From Ancylobacter crimeensis (GTDB taxonomy: Bacteria; Pseudomonadota; Alphaproteobacteria; Rhizobiales; Xanthobacteraceae): 64,000 nt of DNA. Both the position numbers and the translations under genes were made by a program. The stretch is from NCBI RefSeq assembly GCF_023016805.1, contig NZ_JALKCH010000002.1:372001-436000 (forward strand), written 5' to 3'. Of this stretch, positions 1 to 8,190 are shown in pieces. Every line of letters starts with the position of its first letter. Position 1 is the stretch's first letter. Below the pieces are notes generated by a model, which was given only the letters and a program-made list of their open reading frames with translations, was not told where the DNA came from and ran no database searches.

Positions 1-203
1 ACTCTCAACTGGGGAAAACGATCGTTTCGGCTCCGGGAGCACTTCGCGGGAGTCGATGCATATTGTAGCCTCCCCGTCGTCAGATACGACATCTCGTGCG
101 GCGGTAATATCCCCTAGTGGCGGCGTCAACCCGGCCAGCTTCTTGCTTTGGCCGGTCGGCGGGGGATTCTGTCGCTGCCGGTGACCGCGAAGGAGGCACA
201 GCG
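1..203. other. Upstream region of gcrA, no gene seen
   Basis: No credible coding frame is visible here. It contains two GANTC sites (50-54 and 165-169), the CcrM methylation motif that GcrA-type regulators read. It also contains an inverted repeat with 7-bp arms (131-137 and 149-155) lacking a T-tract. The gcrA promoter presumably lies here, but I cannot place it with confidence. Confidence 0.4.
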
Positions 204-713
204 ATGAACTGGACGGACGAGCGGGTCGAGCTGCTGAAACGCCTTTGGGCCGAAGGCCTGTCCGCGAGCCAGATCGCGGCGGAGCTGGGCGGGGTCACCC
301 GCAATGCCGTGATCGGCAAGGTTCATCGCCTTGGATTGTCCGGCCGCGCCAAGACCGTGGCCGCCCCGGCGCCGCGCCCGCGCAAGGCCCGGCCCACCGT
401 ATCCGCGCCGCTGCGGCCGCGTCCGATGGTGCAGGGCAATGTTGCCCTCGCAGTCGCGCCCGAGATGGACGAGGCCGAGCCCGAGGTGGCCGAGGAGCCG
501 GTCGCCAATGTCGTGCCGATGGGGCAGGGCTGCACCATCCTCGACCTCACCGAATTTTCCTGCCGCTGGCCGGTGGGCGACCCCGGCAAGGCGGATTTCC
601 ATTATTGCGGCTCGCGCACCATGACCGGGCTGCCTTATTGCTCCTATCACGCCCGCATCGCCTACCAGCCGGTGCAGGATCGCCGCCGCGACCGTCGCGC
701 GGTGCGCATCTGA
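204..713 (+). CDS. gcrA: GcrA cell-cycle regulator
   Basis: This 169-residue protein matches the GcrA family, alphaproteobacterial cell-cycle regulators that bind RNA polymerase sigma-70 and act at CcrM-methylated GANTC promoters. The N-terminal helix-turn-helix (residues 1-45) begins MNWTDERVELLKRLWAEGLS and continues with the typical SQIAAELGGVTRNAVIGKVHRLGLSGR type segment. A basic, Pro/Ala-rich linker follows. The C-terminal conserved region (about 108-150) carries the Cys-containing motifs CRWPVGDP and FHYCG. The ATG at 204 was chosen over an upstream in-frame ATG at 117 because GAAGGAGG lies just before it and the family starts with MNWTDERV. GANTC sites lie upstream. Confidence 0.95.
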   Translation: MNWTDERVELLKRLWAEGLSASQIAAELGGVTRNAVIGKVHRLGLSGRAKTVAAPAPRPRKARPTVSAPLRPRPMVQGNVALAVAPEMDEAEPEVAEEPVANVVPMGQGCTILDLTEFSCRWPVGDPGKADFHYCGSRTMTGLPYCSYHARIAYQPVQDRRRDRRAVRI

Positions 714-797
714 CGCGCCGTCCGTGCCGCATCGGACCGGTCGCGCGCGGCGCATTCCGGTGGCATGATCGGGCGCTCATGGGAGGGTGCCCGCCGC

Positions 798-1571
798 ATG
801 CTGTTCCGACCCGGCCGTCCTGCCGCGCGACCGAACCCTTCGCCTGACGTGCTGGCGCCCGTCGTCCTCAGCATTGGCGGGCGCGACGTGACCGTGACGC
901 TGCGGCGCAATCCGCGGGCGCTGCGCTATACGCTGCGGGTGCGCGCGGTCGAGCGCGACGTGGTGCTGACCGTTCCCCCGCGCGGCTCGGTGATCGAGGC
1001 CCACGCCTTCGCCCATCGCTACCGGGACTGGATCGCGACACGGCTCGCCCGCCTGCCGGATCGCGTGCTGCTTCAGCCGGGCGCCCGCATCCCCCTGCGC
1101 GGGGTCGAGCATCACATCGTCCATCGCCCCCATCTGCGCGGCACGGTCTGGATCGAGGCCGGGGAGGATGGACCGCTGCTTTGCGTTGCGGGGGAGGCGC
1201 CGCATGTGGCGCGACGCGTAGGGGATTTCCTCAAGCGCGAGGCCAAGGCCGACCTCACCATAGCCTCGCGTCGCCACGCCGCGGCACTGGAGGTTGCGAT
1301 CGGCCGCATCACTCTGCGCGACACCGCCAGCCGCTGGGGCTCCTGTTCGTCGAGCGGGGCGCTGTCCTATTCCTGGCGGCTGATCCTTGCCCCGCCGCAT
1401 GTGCTGGACTACCTCGCCGCCCATGAGGTCGCTCATCGCCGCGAGATGAACCACGGTCCGCGCTTCTGGGCCACGGTGAAGAGGCTTTGTCCCGGCTATG
1501 AGCGGGCGGAGGCGTGGCTGCGCAGCCATGGCGCCAGTCTGCACCGTTATGGCGAACGTGCCGCGCGCTGA
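798..1571 (+). CDS. YgjP/SprT-like metal-dependent hydrolase (DUF45)
   Basis: The 257-residue product belongs to the YgjP (DUF45) family of putative zinc metalloproteases of unknown substrate. The metal site is visible as HEVAH (209-213) with a third histidine in NHGPRFW (about 218-224). A conserved SRWGSCSS motif (178-185) precedes it, as is usual for the family. The start at 798 is preceded by GGGAGGG at 781-787; an in-frame ATG at 765 has no good ribosome site. The gene is convergent with the penicillin-binding protein gene, which ends 12 bp away. Confidence 0.85.
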   Translation: MLFRPGRPAARPNPSPDVLAPVVLSIGGRDVTVTLRRNPRALRYTLRVRAVERDVVLTVPPRGSVIEAHAFAHRYRDWIATRLARLPDRVLLQPGARIPLRGVEHHIVHRPHLRGTVWIEAGEDGPLLCVAGEAPHVARRVGDFLKREAKADLTIASRRHAAALEVAIGRITLRDTASRWGSCSSSGALSYSWRLILAPPHVLDYLAAHEVAHRREMNHGPRFWATVKRLCPGYERAEAWLRSHGASLHRYGERAAR

Positions 1572-1582
1572 AGGTCGCACGC

Positions 1583-3811
1583 TCAGGATTTGCCGAACAG
1601 CTTGTCCATCAGCCAGTCGTCGAGGCCGGGGGAGGGCGCCGCCGCGGGTGTGCTGCGTCCCGCTCCCACCGTGCCGGGCGGCAGCGGGTAGCTTCCTTGT
1701 GCCGGCGCCGGGCCGCCGGTGAAGGCCGGCTCGTCGGGCGCCTCGCCCGGCGCGCGTTCGGCCACGGCGGTGCCATAGGCGGAGGTGCCGGGCAGCACCA
1801 CGGGCGGCAGGCCTTCATGAGCGGTCTTCATCACCCGGCTCCAGATATCGACCGGCAGTGTCCCCCCGCTCGCCTTCTTCGTCGGTGAGGCGTCGTCATT
1901 GCCGAGCCAGACGCCGGCGATGTAGCGCCCGCTATAGCCGACAAACCAGGCGTCGCGCCAATCCTGGCTGGTGCCGGTCTTGCCGGCGATCGGCCAGCCC
2001 GGCAGGTCCGCCCGCTTGGCGGTGCCGCTGATGACGGTTTCCTGCAACATGTGGTTCATCATCGCCAGATGGGGCGGCGCGACCACCTGCTGGCTGCCGG
2101 CGGGGGCGGCATAGGCATAGAGCACCTTGCCTTTGCTATCCTTCACCTGCTGGATGACGTGGGGCGTGACCGAGGTGCCTCCATCGGCGAAAGGTGCGTA
2201 GGCCCCCACGAGCTCCAGCAGAGAAACCTCGGACGTGCCGAGCGCAATGGAAGGGTTGGGGTCGAGCTTGGAAGCGATGCCCAGCCGCTGCGCGGTCTTC
2301 ACCACCTCCGCCGGCCCGACCTCCAGCGCCAGCCGCACCGCTACCGTGTTCAGCGAGAGCGAAAGCGCGGTGGTCAGCGAGACCGGCCCGCGATATTCGC
2401 GGGAATAATTCTCCGGCTTCCACCCCTTGAGGTTGACCGGGGCGTCCTCACGGATGCTGTCGGGCGTCAGGCCACGTTCCAGCGCGGCGAGATAGACGAA
2501 CGCCTTGAAGGCAGAGCCGGGCTGGCGCTTCGCGGTGATCGCGCGGTTGAACTGGCTCTCCTCATAGGAGCGTCCGCCCACCAGCGCCCGCACCCCGCCT
2601 GTCATGTCCATCACCACCACGGCGCCCTGTTCGACGCCGTATTTGCCGCCGCTCTTCGCCAGCACGTCGGCAAGGCCTTTCTCGGCACTCGCCTGCACGG
2701 CGCGGTCGAGCGTGGTCTGCACCACGGCGTCGTGCTCGACCGGGCCGAGCAGCCGGCCGAGTTCGTCCATCACCCAGTCGGCGGCATAGCCGGCGAAGGT
2801 GGAGCTGGCGGTCTTGGCGACCGTGGCGGGCCTGGCGAGCGCGGTCTTCTGGGCCTCGGCGGTGATGAAGCCGGCCTCGCGCATCGCGGCCAGCACGATC
2901 TCGGCACGGTCCTGCGCGCCCTTGAGGTTGCGCGTCGGGGCAAGGGTGGAGGGCGACTTCACGAGGCCGGCCAGCATGGCGGCTTCCGCGAGCGTCACCT
3001 GTTTCGCCGGCTTGCCGAAATAGCGCTGCGCCGCAGCCTCGACGCCATAGGCGCCGGCGCCGAAATAGACCCGGTTGATGTAGAGTTCGAGAATCTCGTT
3101 CTTGCTGTATTTCCGTTCCAGCCAGATCGCGAGGATCGCCTCCTGGATCTTGCGGGAGAGGGTGCGTTCCTGCGTGAGGAACAGGTTCTTGGCAAGCTGC
3201 TGGGTCAGCGTCGAGCCGCCTTCGCGCAAGCGGCCGGAGGTGAGATTGGTCACCATCGCGCGGGCGAGGCCAAGCGGATCGACGCCGAAATGGCCGTAGA
3301 AGCGCCGGTCCTCGATGGCGACGAAGGCCTGCGGCAGATAGGCCGGCAACGCCTTGATCGGCACCGCCGCGCCGCGCATGTCGCCGCGCGTCGCGATGGT
3401 CGAGCCGTCGGCGGCGAGGATCGTGACGGTGGGCGGGCGCTCGGGAATGGCGAGGTTCTGGATCGGAGGAAGCTGCGTCACCTCATAGGCGACGAGCCCG
3501 GCGGCGCCGATGCCACCCCAGATCGCTAGCACGACGAGCCAGTAGAACAGCCGGCCGACGCCGAACCTGCGGCGCGCACGGGACGCACCGCGCCCCTGGC
3601 GTCGGTTCGGGCTTTTGCGGCGCGCGGGAATAAGGTCGTCCTCCGCCTCGTCGAAATGGTCGGAAAAGGCCTCCCCGCCGGCGTTCCGGGAGAAGCGCGA
3701 TCCGCCTGAGGGCCCGGCAGCGCGGTCCTCCGGCGAGAGGCGGAGGCCGGACATCGGCGTCGTGTCGAGCACCGGCTCGCGCCGTTCTCTCCCCTGCCGT
3801 CTGCCTGCCAT
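1583..3811 (-). CDS. Class A penicillin-binding protein (PBP1A family)
   Basis: This is a bifunctional murein synthase of about 742 residues. A basic cytoplasmic tail is followed by one membrane anchor (about 90-109). Next comes a GT51 glycosyltransferase domain with EDRRFYGHFGVD (catalytic Glu about 167) and the GGSTLTQQLAKNLFL motif. The transpeptidase domain has SxxK as SAFK (about 433), SLN (about 486) and KTGTS (about 611). The C-terminal tail is Pro/Gly-rich. A GTG at 3829 is an alternative start; ATG at 3811 matches the basic MAGRRQGRER start. A candidate CtrA box lies about 50 bp upstream, which would fit cell-cycle control of wall growth. Confidence 0.93.
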   Translation of the reverse strand: MAGRRQGRERREPVLDTTPMSGLRLSPEDRAAGPSGGSRFSRNAGGEAFSDHFDEAEDDLIPARRKSPNRRQGRGASRARRRFGVGRLFYWLVVLAIWGGIGAAGLVAYEVTQLPPIQNLAIPERPPTVTILAADGSTIATRGDMRGAAVPIKALPAYLPQAFVAIEDRRFYGHFGVDPLGLARAMVTNLTSGRLREGGSTLTQQLAKNLFLTQERTLSRKIQEAILAIWLERKYSKNEILELYINRVYFGAGAYGVEAAAQRYFGKPAKQVTLAEAAMLAGLVKSPSTLAPTRNLKGAQDRAEIVLAAMREAGFITAEAQKTALARPATVAKTASSTFAGYAADWVMDELGRLLGPVEHDAVVQTTLDRAVQASAEKGLADVLAKSGGKYGVEQGAVVVMDMTGGVRALVGGRSYEESQFNRAITAKRQPGSAFKAFVYLAALERGLTPDSIREDAPVNLKGWKPENYSREYRGPVSLTTALSLSLNTVAVRLALEVGPAEVVKTAQRLGIASKLDPNPSIALGTSEVSLLELVGAYAPFADGGTSVTPHVIQQVKDSKGKVLYAYAAPAGSQQVVAPPHLAMMNHMLQETVISGTAKRADLPGWPIAGKTGTSQDWRDAWFVGYSGRYIAGVWLGNDDASPTKKASGGTLPVDIWSRVMKTAHEGLPPVVLPGTSAYGTAVAERAPGEAPDEPAFTGGPAPAQGSYPLPPGTVGAGRSTPAAAPSPGLDDWLMDKLFGKS

Positions 3812-3863
3812 TCCACCATCCCATTCCACGCCGCGCGGGTAAACGAACCCTAAACCGCGCCGT

Positions 3864-3880
3864 TTAAAGCGCGGTTAAAC
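3864..3880. promoter_or_regulatory. Candidate CtrA-binding box
   Basis: The sequence TTAAAGCGCGGTTAAAC fits the CtrA consensus TTAA-N7-TTAA(A)C with exact spacing. It lies in the 135-bp gap between the end of glnD and the penicillin-binding protein start on the minus strand. CtrA is the known alphaproteobacterial cell-cycle regulator. Control of this gene is inference. Confidence 0.55.
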
Positions 3881-3946
3881 GTGGGGAATGCGGCACCGCC
3901 GCGACGTCATCGGGTAAATCCCGCGGCATGGCGGACAGGGGAAGGT

Positions 3947-6808
3947 TCAGCCCGCCTTTGCGCTCTCCGCCTCGTCCTCGGCGTCGAGCACATGCAGCAG
4001 CGCCCGGCGGATCGCCGAATGGCGCGCGGCCCCGACGATCTTCGCCCCCATCAGGTCGGTGACGTAGAACACGTCGACCGCCCGCTCGCCGAAGGTCGCG
4101 ACATGGGCGGAGGCAATGTTGAGGTTGAGGCGCGAGAGCGTCTGCGTGAGGCCGTAGAGCAGGCCGGGCCGGTCGAGGCCGGACACCTCGATCACCGTAT
4201 GGCGGTTCGACCAGGCGTTGTTGAGCGTCACCTCCGGTTCCACCGTGAAGGCGCGCGGCCGCTTCGGCAGGCGGCGGGCGACCACCTCGGGCAGCTTGAT
4301 CTCGCCGGAGAGCGATTTCTCGATCGAGGCGGAGATGCGCTCGGCACGCCGGATCTCGTCGGCGTCCTGATCGAAGGAGCGGGTCAGCGAGATGGTGTCG
4401 AGCGCGCGCCCGTCGGTGGTGGTGGTGATCTGGGCGTCCACGATGTTCGCCCCGGCCGCCGCACAGGCGCCGGCGATGACGGCGAGCAGCTTGGGATGAT
4501 CGGGCGCGAGGACGGTCAATTCGGTCACACCACGCGCCTGATCGGTCTGACTGGTCGTCGCGAGGGCACGCCCTTCGGCCTCCGCTTCGAGGATGAAACG
4601 GGCGTGATCGAGCTTATGGTCGAGGTCGACGCGCAGCCAGTAGGACGGGTAGTGCAAGGCCATGTAGCGCTCGAGCGGCGCCTCGTCCCAACCGCTGATC
4701 GCGCCGCGGAATTCGCGTTGCGCCCGTGCCACCCGCTGGTTGCGGTTGCTCTCGGAGAACCCGCCGGTGATGACCGGTTCGGTCTCGTGGTAAAGCGTGC
4801 GCAGGAGCTGGGACTTCCAGTTGTTCCACACGCCCGGCCCGACGGCGCGGATATCCGCCGTTGTCAGGATCAGCAGAAGCTTCATCCGCTCCAGATTCTG
4901 CACCACGGCGGCGAAATTCTCGATGGTCTTGCGGTCGGACAAATCGCGCGACTGTGCGATGGTCGACATGGTGAGATGCTGCTCGATGAGCCACGCAACC
5001 GTGTCGGTATCGGCATGGGAAAGCCCGAAACGCGGGCACAGCCGCCGCGCCACCTTCGCGCCGGCGATGGAGTGATCCTCCGGCCGGCCTTTGGCGATGT
5101 CGTGCAGAAACACCGCGACATAGAGCAATTGCCGGTTCTTGATCTGCCCCATCAATTCAATGGCGAGCCCAAGCTCGGGCCGGTCGCCACGCTCGATCTC
5201 GGTGAGGGTGCCGATGGAGCGGATGAGATGCTCGTCCACCGTGTAGGAGTGATACATGTTGAACTGCATCATCGCGACGACCTTGCCGAACTCGGGCACG
5301 AAGCGCCCGAGCACGCCGGTCTCGTTCATCCGCCGCAGCACGATCTCCGGCGTCTTGCGCGAGCACAGGACCTCGAGGAAGAGCTTGTTGGCCTCGGCAT
5401 CCTCCCGCACCTTCTGATCGATCAGCTTCAGCGAGCGTGTCGCTAGCCGGATCGCGTCGGGGTGGAAGGCGAGCTCGTGCCGGTCCGCCAGGTGGAACAA
5501 GCGGATGAGGTTGACCGGGTCGCGGTTATAGGCCTCGGGATCGGCGATGTTGATGCGGTCATGGTCGACGATGAAGTCGCGGCTCTCCTTCAGCGTGCGG
5601 CGCGGCGAAGAGCGCAGCCGCGCGATCATCCGGTTGAGCCGCGGCACCGGCTTGTCGTGCCGTTCTTCCAGCGCCGCTGAGACGATGGCGGTGAGATCGC
5701 CGACATCCTTCGCGACGAGGAAATAGTGCTTCATGAAGCGCTCGACGTCGCGCAGGCCGGGATGCGCGGTATAGCCGAGCCGCTCCGCCATGTCGCGCTG
5801 GACGTCGAAGGACAGGCGTTCCTCGGCCTTGCCGGCGAGAAAATGGAGATGACAGCGCACCGACCAGAGAAAATCCTCGCAGCGCCGGAAAATGACCGAC
5901 TCTTCGGCGGTGAACACGCCCTTTGCCACGAGTTCGCGGGTCTCGCGCACGCGATAGACATATTTTGCAATCCAGAACAGCGTGTGCAGGTCGCGAAGGC
6001 CGCCCTTTCCATCCTTCACATTCGGCTCGACGACATAGCGCGACTGGCCGCCCCGCTTGAGCCGCTCCTCGCGCTCGGCGAGCTTGGCGGCGACGAATTC
6101 GACCGCCGTGCCCTCAACCACTTCCTTGTCGAAGCGGCGGGTCAGTTCATCGTAGAGCGAGCCCGTGCCGACCACACGGCGGGCCTCAAGCAGCGAGGTG
6201 CGGATCGTCATGTCCGCCCGGGCCTGGCGGATGCACTCATCCACGGAGCGCGTGGCGTGGCCGACCTTGAGACCCATGTCCCAGAGCACATAGAGCATGG
6301 CCTCGGCGACGCTCTCGCCCCACGCCGTCTGCTTGTAGGGCAGGAGGAACAGGATGTCGGTGTCGGAGCCGGGCGCCATGAGGCCGCGGCCATAGCCGCC
6401 GATGGCGATGATCTCCATGCGCTCGGCGGTGGAGGGATTATCGACCGGATAGAGCACGCTCACGACCATCTCATGGACAAGCGCGATGATCTCGTCATGA
6501 AGCCGGGACAGGCGCTCGGCGCAGCGGCGGCCGGAGCCGTCTTCCATGAGCCAGCGTTCCGCAACCTTCTGGCCATCCTGGTAGATGCCCTTCAAGTACT
6601 TTGCCGCCCGGGTGCGCAGGCTGATGCCGCCGCCCACCGGGTGAGCCAGATAGTCCTCGCCCATGATCCGCAACTGGGCCCTGACGGCGTCTATGTCGAA
6701 CAGTTCGCGAAAGGGATGGTCGGAACGGCGGCGGCGGCGAATGTCGGTCATGAGCGGGTCCGGTCGCGGCAATCCTCCCGATGTATCCGATCCTGTCGCT
6801 TCCGTCAT
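3947..6808 (-). CDS. glnD: Bifunctional PII uridylyltransferase/uridylyl-removing enzyme
   Basis: The product of about 953 residues is GlnD, which uridylylates and de-uridylylates PII proteins in response to glutamine, controlling nitrogen assimilation. The nucleotidyltransferase motif GGYGRG...GSDTDILFLL is at about 137-156. The PNVKDGKGGLRDLHTL motif is typical of the family. The HD hydrolase domain carries FLHDIAKGRPEDHS (about 567-580). Two ACT domains follow at the C-terminus, including ELTVLAPDHPKLLAVIAGACAAAG and VIEVSGLDRPGLLYGLTQTL. ATG 6808 has GAGG six bases upstream; GTG 6835 is an alternative. Confidence 0.97.
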   Translation of the reverse strand: MTEATGSDTSGGLPRPDPLMTDIRRRRRSDHPFRELFDIDAVRAQLRIMGEDYLAHPVGGGISLRTRAAKYLKGIYQDGQKVAERWLMEDGSGRRCAERLSRLHDEIIALVHEMVVSVLYPVDNPSTAERMEIIAIGGYGRGLMAPGSDTDILFLLPYKQTAWGESVAEAMLYVLWDMGLKVGHATRSVDECIRQARADMTIRTSLLEARRVVGTGSLYDELTRRFDKEVVEGTAVEFVAAKLAEREERLKRGGQSRYVVEPNVKDGKGGLRDLHTLFWIAKYVYRVRETRELVAKGVFTAEESVIFRRCEDFLWSVRCHLHFLAGKAEERLSFDVQRDMAERLGYTAHPGLRDVERFMKHYFLVAKDVGDLTAIVSAALEERHDKPVPRLNRMIARLRSSPRRTLKESRDFIVDHDRINIADPEAYNRDPVNLIRLFHLADRHELAFHPDAIRLATRSLKLIDQKVREDAEANKLFLEVLCSRKTPEIVLRRMNETGVLGRFVPEFGKVVAMMQFNMYHSYTVDEHLIRSIGTLTEIERGDRPELGLAIELMGQIKNRQLLYVAVFLHDIAKGRPEDHSIAGAKVARRLCPRFGLSHADTDTVAWLIEQHLTMSTIAQSRDLSDRKTIENFAAVVQNLERMKLLLILTTADIRAVGPGVWNNWKSQLLRTLYHETEPVITGGFSESNRNQRVARAQREFRGAISGWDEAPLERYMALHYPSYWLRVDLDHKLDHARFILEAEAEGRALATTSQTDQARGVTELTVLAPDHPKLLAVIAGACAAAGANIVDAQITTTTDGRALDTISLTRSFDQDADEIRRAERISASIEKSLSGEIKLPEVVARRLPKRPRAFTVEPEVTLNNAWSNRHTVIEVSGLDRPGLLYGLTQTLSRLNLNIASAHVATFGERAVDVFYVTDLMGAKIVGAARHSAIRRALLHVLDAEDEAESAKAG

Positions 6809-6844
6809 GTGGCGCCTCGATTCTTCCGCGGACACATGCCATGC

Positions 6845-6875
6845 AAAAATGCCCGGCCAAAGAGGCCGGGCATTT
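6845..6875 (-). terminator. Rho-independent terminator of the PRC-barrel gene
   Basis: Perfect 12-bp arms AAATGCCCGGCC / GGCCGGGCATTT enclose a 5-base loop. Read on the minus strand, the stem runs into ATTTTTGC. It lies 25 bp after the stop of the gene at 6900-7436, in the leader of glnD. Confidence 0.85.
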
Positions 6876-6899
6876 CTTCTTGGTGGTCGTCGGTGGCGT

Positions 6900-7436
6900 C
6901 TACTGGGTCTTGGTTTCGCCGCTCGCCGCGCGTGCCTGCGCGAGGTTCTTGAATTCCGGCGCCTGATTCAGCTCTTCCTTGGTGAGGGAGACCACAATCT
7001 TTTGGCCGCCATCGGTAGGGGCCATGGTCAGGGAATCGAAGGAGACGGCAACGGGTTTTGCACCAATGCCGAGGAACCCACCGACATCGATCACCGCAGC
7101 CACCGCCCGACCGTCTTTCTCCATCACGAGATCACTGATCGAGCCAAGCTTCTCGTCATTGGACGTGACGACGGCGGTGCCGATCAGTTCGCTGCCCAGC
7201 CATTGGTCCGGAGCCTGCTGGCTTACGAACCTGGCCGTGGTGGGAGCGACCGTGGCGCTGGTGCCCGGCGCAGGGGCCGTCGGCATGGCTTCGGGCGGAG
7301 CGGTGGTCGACGGGTTTTCGGGCGCCACCACGGTCGGCGGCGTGGCCGGGGCCGGAGCGGCACTATGGGCCAAGGCGACGGCCGGGCTGAGGGCCAGAGC
7401 CGCTACGGCGGTCATGGTCACGAGCTTATTGGTCAT
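6900..7436 (-). CDS. Exported PRC-barrel domain protein
   Basis: The 178-residue product has an N-terminal signal peptide (MTNKLVTMTAVAALALSPAVALAHS), then an Ala/Pro/Thr-rich spacer. A PRC-barrel-like domain follows at about 80-150, recognisable by the GSISDLVMEKDGRAVAAVIDVGG pattern around residues 102-127. Such secreted PRC-barrel proteins are common in Hyphomicrobiales and their function is unknown. GGGAGAT lies just upstream of the ATG. An exact GGAAC-N16-CGTT sequence 60 bp upstream suggests transcription by EcfG, matching the stress locus next door. Confidence 0.85.
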   Translation of the reverse strand: MTNKLVTMTAVAALALSPAVALAHSAAPAPATPPTVVAPENPSTTAPPEAMPTAPAPGTSATVAPTTARFVSQQAPDQWLGSELIGTAVVTSNDEKLGSISDLVMEKDGRAVAAVIDVGGFLGIGAKPVAVSFDSLTMAPTDGGQKIVVSLTKEELNQAPEFKNLAQARAASGETKTQ

Positions 7437-7496
7437 CAGTCATCTCCCAGTTTCATTGATCCGTTTCGTCGGCATGGCAGCCGATCATGAAAGACC

Positions 7497-7521
7497 AACG
7501 CCTCGGAGATGATGATGTTCC
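7497..7521 (-). promoter_or_regulatory. EcfG-type promoter of PRC-barrel gene
   Basis: On the minus strand GGAAC (7521-7517) is followed after exactly 16 bases by CGTT (7500-7497). This is the alphaproteobacterial EcfG (general stress sigma factor) consensus. It lies about 61 bp before the ATG at 7436. Confidence 0.75.
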
Positions 7522-7545
7522 CTAACGTTATTTCATCGACATGCG

Positions 7546-7971
7546 TCAGAGAGAGGCAACACAGACGGTCAGTTCCTCCGTCGCACTGTTGGTACGCAGC
7601 GCACCGATGGAGGACAGGCAGCCGCGCGGTAGCGCATTGGTCCGCTCCCGCATTGGAGCGCTTCCCGTTGCTTTCTGGGCGACGACACTCTTCGACACGA
7701 TGGATGTCTGGGCGCTGGCGATCTCCGAGACGAGGGAGGCCGAGGTGCCGGGGACATGCGGCAGCGCAAGACGATCCGTCTTTCCGGCGTGGTTCACTTC
7801 ATTGATGGCCGGGCGCGTGACGACGATGCGTGGCATCTCCGCCGAACTGGTGGTCGCTGCAACCGCGCCGAGACCCGAAGCGACGAGGAGGAGGGGAACG
7901 GCTACGACAGCCATGCGCGCCGTACCCGAATGGCGGCGCAGAACGGCAGAACGGGGGGAAACGCGCAGCAT
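7546..7971 (-). CDS. Small putative exported protein, unknown function
   Basis: This 141-residue product is not recognised. A basic N-terminus precedes a hydrophobic segment (about 20-41, AVVAVPLLLVASGLGAVAA) that could be a signal peptide or anchor. The rest is polar and Ser/Thr-rich with two cysteines near the end (LPRGCLSS and VCVASL). GGGAGAGA lies 6-8 bases before the ATG. A possible EcfG promoter (GGAAC-N16-GGTT) lies 140 bp upstream. The gene sits between stress-locus genes in the same orientation. An opposite-strand frame overlaps it but lacks comparable signals. Confidence 0.6.
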   Translation of the reverse strand: MLRVSPRSAVLRRHSGTARMAVVAVPLLLVASGLGAVAATTSSAEMPRIVVTRPAINEVNHAGKTDRLALPHVPGTSASLVSEIASAQTSIVSKSVVAQKATGSAPMRERTNALPRGCLSSIGALRTNSATEELTVCVASL

Positions 7972-8108
7972 GGAAGTCTCTCCCTTTCGGACCGCCGCAC
8001 GTCACGTGGCTTCGCACGCGGCGCATTCATGATGCGCCGCCGGATAGCGGACGTTGGACCGGTTGAGATGTGGTGGGGCGCACGAGCTTCAGCGACCCGA
8101 TCGCACCT

Positions 8109-8135
8109 TTAACCTTCAAGGAAAGGTTAAGTTCC
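8109..8135 (-). promoter_or_regulatory. Possible EcfG-type promoter with overlapping inverted repeat
   Basis: GGAAC (8135-8131) is followed after 16 bases by GGTT (8114-8111), the same variant seen in front of nepR. The element overlaps an inverted repeat, TTAACCTT (8109-8116) and AAGGTTAA (8123-8130). The repeat could equally be a weak terminator of the kinase gene ending at 8191. Confidence 0.4.
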
Positions 8136-8190
8136 ACCGTCGAAAACGCAGCAATTTCCGGTACGATGAGAGGTGTGCCGTAAGCAGGTG

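Noticed and set aside
131-155. Terminator upstream of gcrA
   Set aside because: The arms are 7 bp and no T-tract follows.
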